A stretch of 64,000 bases of DNA from Clostridium_AT stratigraminis (lineage in GTDB: Bacteria > Bacillota > Clostridia > Clostridiales > Clostridiaceae): positions 124,001 through 188,000 of the forward strand of contig NZ_JBJHZZ010000003.1 in assembly GCF_045310675.1 (NCBI RefSeq). Direction: 5' to 3'. Under the pieces are notes generated by a model. The model saw only the letters and a list, made by a program, of their open reading frames with translations. It was not told the origin of the DNA and did not search any database. Shown here piece after piece: positions 61,288-64,000 of the stretch. Both the position numbers and the translations under genes were made by a program. Each line of letters opens with the position of its first letter. The stretch's first letter is position 1.

Positions 61288-63135
61288 TTATTCTTCAATA
61301 ATATAAGGCACTGTAACTACAACTATATTTCTCTTTTTATAAAGCATATTCTTTATAAATAAAGATGTTTGATTATGAAGCACATTATGCCACCATTTAG
61401 TAATTACAAATTGTGTAAGTACAACGGTAACTATATCGCCAGGTTTAGAATCATGTTCCTCAGAATCAATAAAGTTTACTAATGGCTCATAGATATCTCT
61501 ATAAGGTGAACGCTTAATAACTAGTGGCACACCTACATTGTAGTCCTCCCACTTTTTCTTTAGCTTCTCAGTTGCATCAGTATCAACAGAAACATGAAAG
61601 GCAACTATATTGCTTGATATAGTTTTTGCATAATTAAGGGCTTTTAAAAAGGATCTATTTAAAGTATCTACCAAAATAACTACGTGCTGTTTATCCTCAG
61701 AAGGAGTAATATCCTTTGGTCTAATATTTAATGGAAGCTTAAGTTGTTCTGCAACCTTTCCATAATGCCTTCTGATTCTTAACATTACGATAACAAAAGT
61801 AGGTATTAATATGAATACTAGCCAAGCCCCATGAACAAACTTTGTAACACCAATAATTACAACTGTAACAAAGGTTACTAAAGCACCCAATCCATTAATA
61901 AAGGCCTTATGTCTCCAACCTGACTGCTTACCCTTTATCCATTTAGTAAACATACCTGTTTGAGATAATGTAAAGGAAATAAATACACCTACAGCATATA
62001 GAGGCATAAGTAAATGTGTATCCCCTTTAAATAATATTATTAATATTGCTGCTGCTGTATAAAGCATTATAATTCCGTTTGAAAAGCTGAGTCTATTTCC
62101 TCTTTTAGTAAATTGTTTTGGTGCAAAGCCGTCTCTAGATATAAAAGACAGCAAAAGCGGAAAATCAGCAAATGCTGTATTTGCAGCCATTATAAGAATC
62201 AAGGCCGTTGTTGCCTGCAGGGCATAAAACATAATATTATTATTGCCAAATACCTGCCATCCAATTTGTGCAATTACTGTATACTTTTCACTTGGAACAG
62301 CATGATAAATAGTTGAAAGATAAGATAATCCTCCAAAAATAAATAACACTGTTACTGCCAAAAGTCCAAGAACTATTTTTGCATGTTTTTGGGCTGGTGC
62401 TTTGAAATTTGGAATTCCATCACTTACCGCCTCAACCCCTGTTAACGCTGTACAACCAGATGCAAATGCCCTAAGAAATAATACTAACGTTATACTATTT
62501 AAAGGATTAACAGGTTCAATAGGTATTATGGGCGCTGGATTATAATTAAGAATAAAATGCCTAATAACACCAGTAATAATAAGTACAGCTACCGTAACCA
62601 TAAAGAGATAGGTTGGCACTCCAAATAGCTTAGCAGAGTCCCTCAATCCTCTTAAATTACCTATTGTAAGAAATGTTATAATAATCAAGGTAATTATTAC
62701 TTTATAATTTAGCAAGAAAGGCAAAGCAGAGGTAATTGCTGCTGTTCCCGCGCAAGTACTAACTGCCACAGTTAAAATATAGTCAATACATAAGGCAGCT
62801 GCAGCCGTCAAGGAAGGTATTGTTCCAAGGTTATCCTTAGAAACAATGTATGATCCTCCTCCTAAAGGATAATTGTCTATTGTCTGTCTATATGAAAAAA
62901 CCAATAAGAACAGTAAAAATACAATACACAATGCGGCATAAAACATATATTTATATGACATTACTCCAATTACAGGTATAAGAACCCACAAAATTTCCTC
63001 GCCAGCATATGCTACTGAGGAAATAGCATCACTTGATAGTACTGGAAGGCCCCAAAGTACGCTAAATTTTTCGTGTTTTAATTGATCAGTTGTTAATGAT
63101 TTACCGATTAATAATTTTTTTAATTTTGAAAACAT
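61288..63135 (-). CDS. kimA: KimA-like potassium importer (APC/KUP superfamily)
   Basis: 615 residues, about twelve membrane segments and a C-terminal cytosolic domain (from about 480). Close to KimA (YdaO) of Bacillus subtilis: LSSDAISSVAYAGEEILW, FSYRQTIDNYPLGGGSYIVS, ALTGVEAVSDGIPNFKAPAQ, and the tail VTQFVITKWWHNVLHNQTSL. K+ uptake is inferred by this similarity; a generic amino acid permease label is the alternative. Unlike Bacillus kimA, no c-di-AMP (ydaO) riboswitch is visible in the leader. Confidence 0.82.
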   Translation of the reverse strand: MFSKLKKLLIGKSLTTDQLKHEKFSVLWGLPVLSSDAISSVAYAGEEILWVLIPVIGVMSYKYMFYAALCIVFLLFLLVFSYRQTIDNYPLGGGSYIVSKDNLGTIPSLTAAAALCIDYILTVAVSTCAGTAAITSALPFLLNYKVIITLIIITFLTIGNLRGLRDSAKLFGVPTYLFMVTVAVLIITGVIRHFILNYNPAPIIPIEPVNPLNSITLVLFLRAFASGCTALTGVEAVSDGIPNFKAPAQKHAKIVLGLLAVTVLFIFGGLSYLSTIYHAVPSEKYTVIAQIGWQVFGNNNIMFYALQATTALILIMAANTAFADFPLLLSFISRDGFAPKQFTKRGNRLSFSNGIIMLYTAAAILIILFKGDTHLLMPLYAVGVFISFTLSQTGMFTKWIKGKQSGWRHKAFINGLGALVTFVTVVIIGVTKFVHGAWLVFILIPTFVIVMLRIRRHYGKVAEQLKLPLNIRPKDITPSEDKQHVVILVDTLNRSFLKALNYAKTISSNIVAFHVSVDTDATEKLKKKWEDYNVGVPLVIKRSPYRDIYEPLVNFIDSEEHDSKPGDIVTVVLTQFVITKWWHNVLHNQTSLFIKNMLYKKRNIVVVTVPYIIEE

Positions 63136-63169
63136 AGTTTATCTCCTGCTTACTTTTTAACATTCTTAA

Positions 63170-63198
63170 ATTATATAGTAGGTAAAGAGTATGTACAA
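63170..63198 (-). promoter_or_regulatory. SigmaA promoter of the KimA-like gene
   Basis: TTGTAC (63193-63198), 17-nt spacer, TATAAT (63170-63175), 35 nt before the ATG. Good match in spacing and -10. Confidence 0.7.
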
Positions 63199-63321
63199 AC
63201 CCTTATCTAGCCATTTTTTCATTAAAAAACCTTATTATCAGCAAATTATTCATATAAATTTTACATTTAGTTTGATTTTCGTTAAGAATCTCCTGTTATA
63301 TACGTTTTCCAATTTATTTTA

Positions 63322-64000
63322 TTACATTAGTTTTACTTCTTTTACAAATTCATCAAATATTACCAGCATAAGACTTACTCCCCTGCCAGCTCTGTTTTGC
63401 CTTCTTAATTCGCTAAGTTTTACATTTTTCTTATTTTTTTTATTGCTGACTAACATTATTTCTTTATCTTTTAAACTTGATACTGCAATTTCATCTGAAT
63501 TATTAAATATAATTTGTCCATGTGTTGAGAATATTACCTCATCTTCGTCCTTAAGACTTATTCCAATTACCCCTGATGCTAGCTTTCCCATATACGGTAT
63601 ATCTTCACTGCTTATTTTTATTGCAAAGGCCTTTTGGGTTACTATCAAAATTTCATCAGAAACCACTTCAGAAATAAAATCAATTGCTATTAGCCTATCC
63701 TCTGAAGACTTAAATTTATAGCCTTGGGTAATTTGATAATCTCCAACAAATTCATCAAGTTTAGTTTTCTTAACTAGTCCTTTTTTACTAATAAAAATAA
63801 CACTTAGCCTAGCAAATGAATTTACGTAATTATAAATGTTCAAGATCTTTGTCTGTTTATTTAAAGCCTCACCAAATAATGTATTTAAATTGATACCCTC
63901 TTCACCTACATTAGCAAATAGTGCACTTGAAAGGTTCAATACACTACCATTACTTAAGAACATTAACATTTTTTCCTGAGAATTTGTAAATATATGTTTA
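63322..64000 (-). CDS. Type II topoisomerase A subunit (ParC/GyrA-type), 5' end beyond window
   Basis: The frame runs off the right edge, so only the C-terminal beta-pinwheel domain is seen (about 225 residues). Repeated blades: IFTNSQEKMLMFLSNGSVLN, LIVTQKAFAIKISSEDIPYM and EVIFSTHGQIIFNNSDEIAV. Near the end QNRAGRGVSLM looks like a degenerate GyrA-box (QRRGGKG type), so a ParC-like subunit is slightly favoured. Relaxes or decatenates DNA. Confidence 0.85.
   Translation of the reverse strand, partial: KHIFTNSQEKMLMFLSNGSVLNLSSALFANVGEEGINLNTLFGEALNKQTKILNIYNYVNSFARLSVIFISKKGLVKKTKLDEFVGDYQITQGYKFKSSEDRLIAIDFISEVVSDEILIVTQKAFAIKISSEDIPYMGKLASGVIGISLKDEDEVIFSTHGQIIFNNSDEIAVSSLKDKEIMLVSNKKNKKNVKLSELRRQNRAGRGVSLMLVIFDEFVKEVKLM

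Noticed and set aside
63191..63721. 176-codon plus-strand frame opposite the topoisomerase gene
   Set aside because: Overlaps the conserved pinwheel domain on the other strand; Phe/Ser/Leu-rich composition is that of an antisense AT-rich frame.

Overview
The window is a low-GC, clostridial chromosome segment. Signs of this are family II pyrophosphatase with a CBS tail, alpha/beta-type spore proteins (SASPs), single-chain pyruvate:ferredoxin oxidoreductase, [FeFe]-hydrogenase maturases HydE/HydF, a FliR-FlhB fusion and strong GGAGG ribosome binding sites. It most resembles Clostridium sensu stricto. No rRNA, tRNA, CRISPR array, phage or intact insertion sequence was seen.

Layout. 1-1.8 kb: the 3' end of a Mn-dependent pyrophosphatase (+), then a small Cys-rich protein and an unrecognised membrane protein (-). 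1.9-46.2 kb: one almost uninterrupted minus-strand flagellar/chemotaxis cluster. Read in the direction of transcription it has four blocks. (a) fapA-cheW-cheD-cheB-cheR-cheA-cheC-cheY-cheW-fliM-fliY ends at a strong terminator. (b) A sigma28-type promoter (TAAA-N15-TACGATAAT) starts flgM-flgN-flgK-flgL-fliW-csrA-flaG-orf-fliS-fliD-fliT-like. (c) fliC has its own sigma28-like promoter, followed by a glycosyltransferase, a decayed IS3 transposase and a flagellin paralogue with its own sigma28 promoter. (d) The long early operon runs flgB-flgC-fliE-fliF-fliG-fliH-fliI-fliJ-fliK-flgD-(TIGR02530-like)-flgE-flbD-fliL-fliO-fliP-fliQ-fliRB-flhA-flhF-flhG-pilZ-fliA-(swrB-like)-orf-flgF-flgG. Nearly everything needed for basal body, export, hook, filament and chemotactic signalling is present; motA/motB and chemoreceptors are not in the window.

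46.2-64 kb: metabolic and housekeeping genes: class IV aminotransferase, HAD phosphatase, DUF1292 protein, PFOR, LysM-CAP protein, MurG, two tandem SASP genes (+), RecJ, HydF, HydE, an M16 peptidase, a KimA-like potassium importer and the 3' part of a ParC/GyrA-type topoisomerase subunit.

Regulatory logic visible in sequence: FliA (sigma28) and its anti-sigma factor FlgM are both encoded here, and three late transcripts carry matching promoters. CsrA and its antagonist FliW are adjacent, and the fliC leader carries a GGA-loop hairpin plus a CsrA-like motif over the ribosome binding site. The most notable oddity is flhF. Its reading frame is broken by one base at tandem T7 and A7 runs that form two consecutive perfect -1 slippery heptamers, 9 nt after a Shine-Dalgarno-like element and just before a stop codon. 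Other items for follow-up are a small flagellar-operon gene that lacks a normal start codon, a duplicated NHYVP-encoding leader before the aminotransferase gene, and a structured leader with an intrinsic terminator between a good promoter and hydE.
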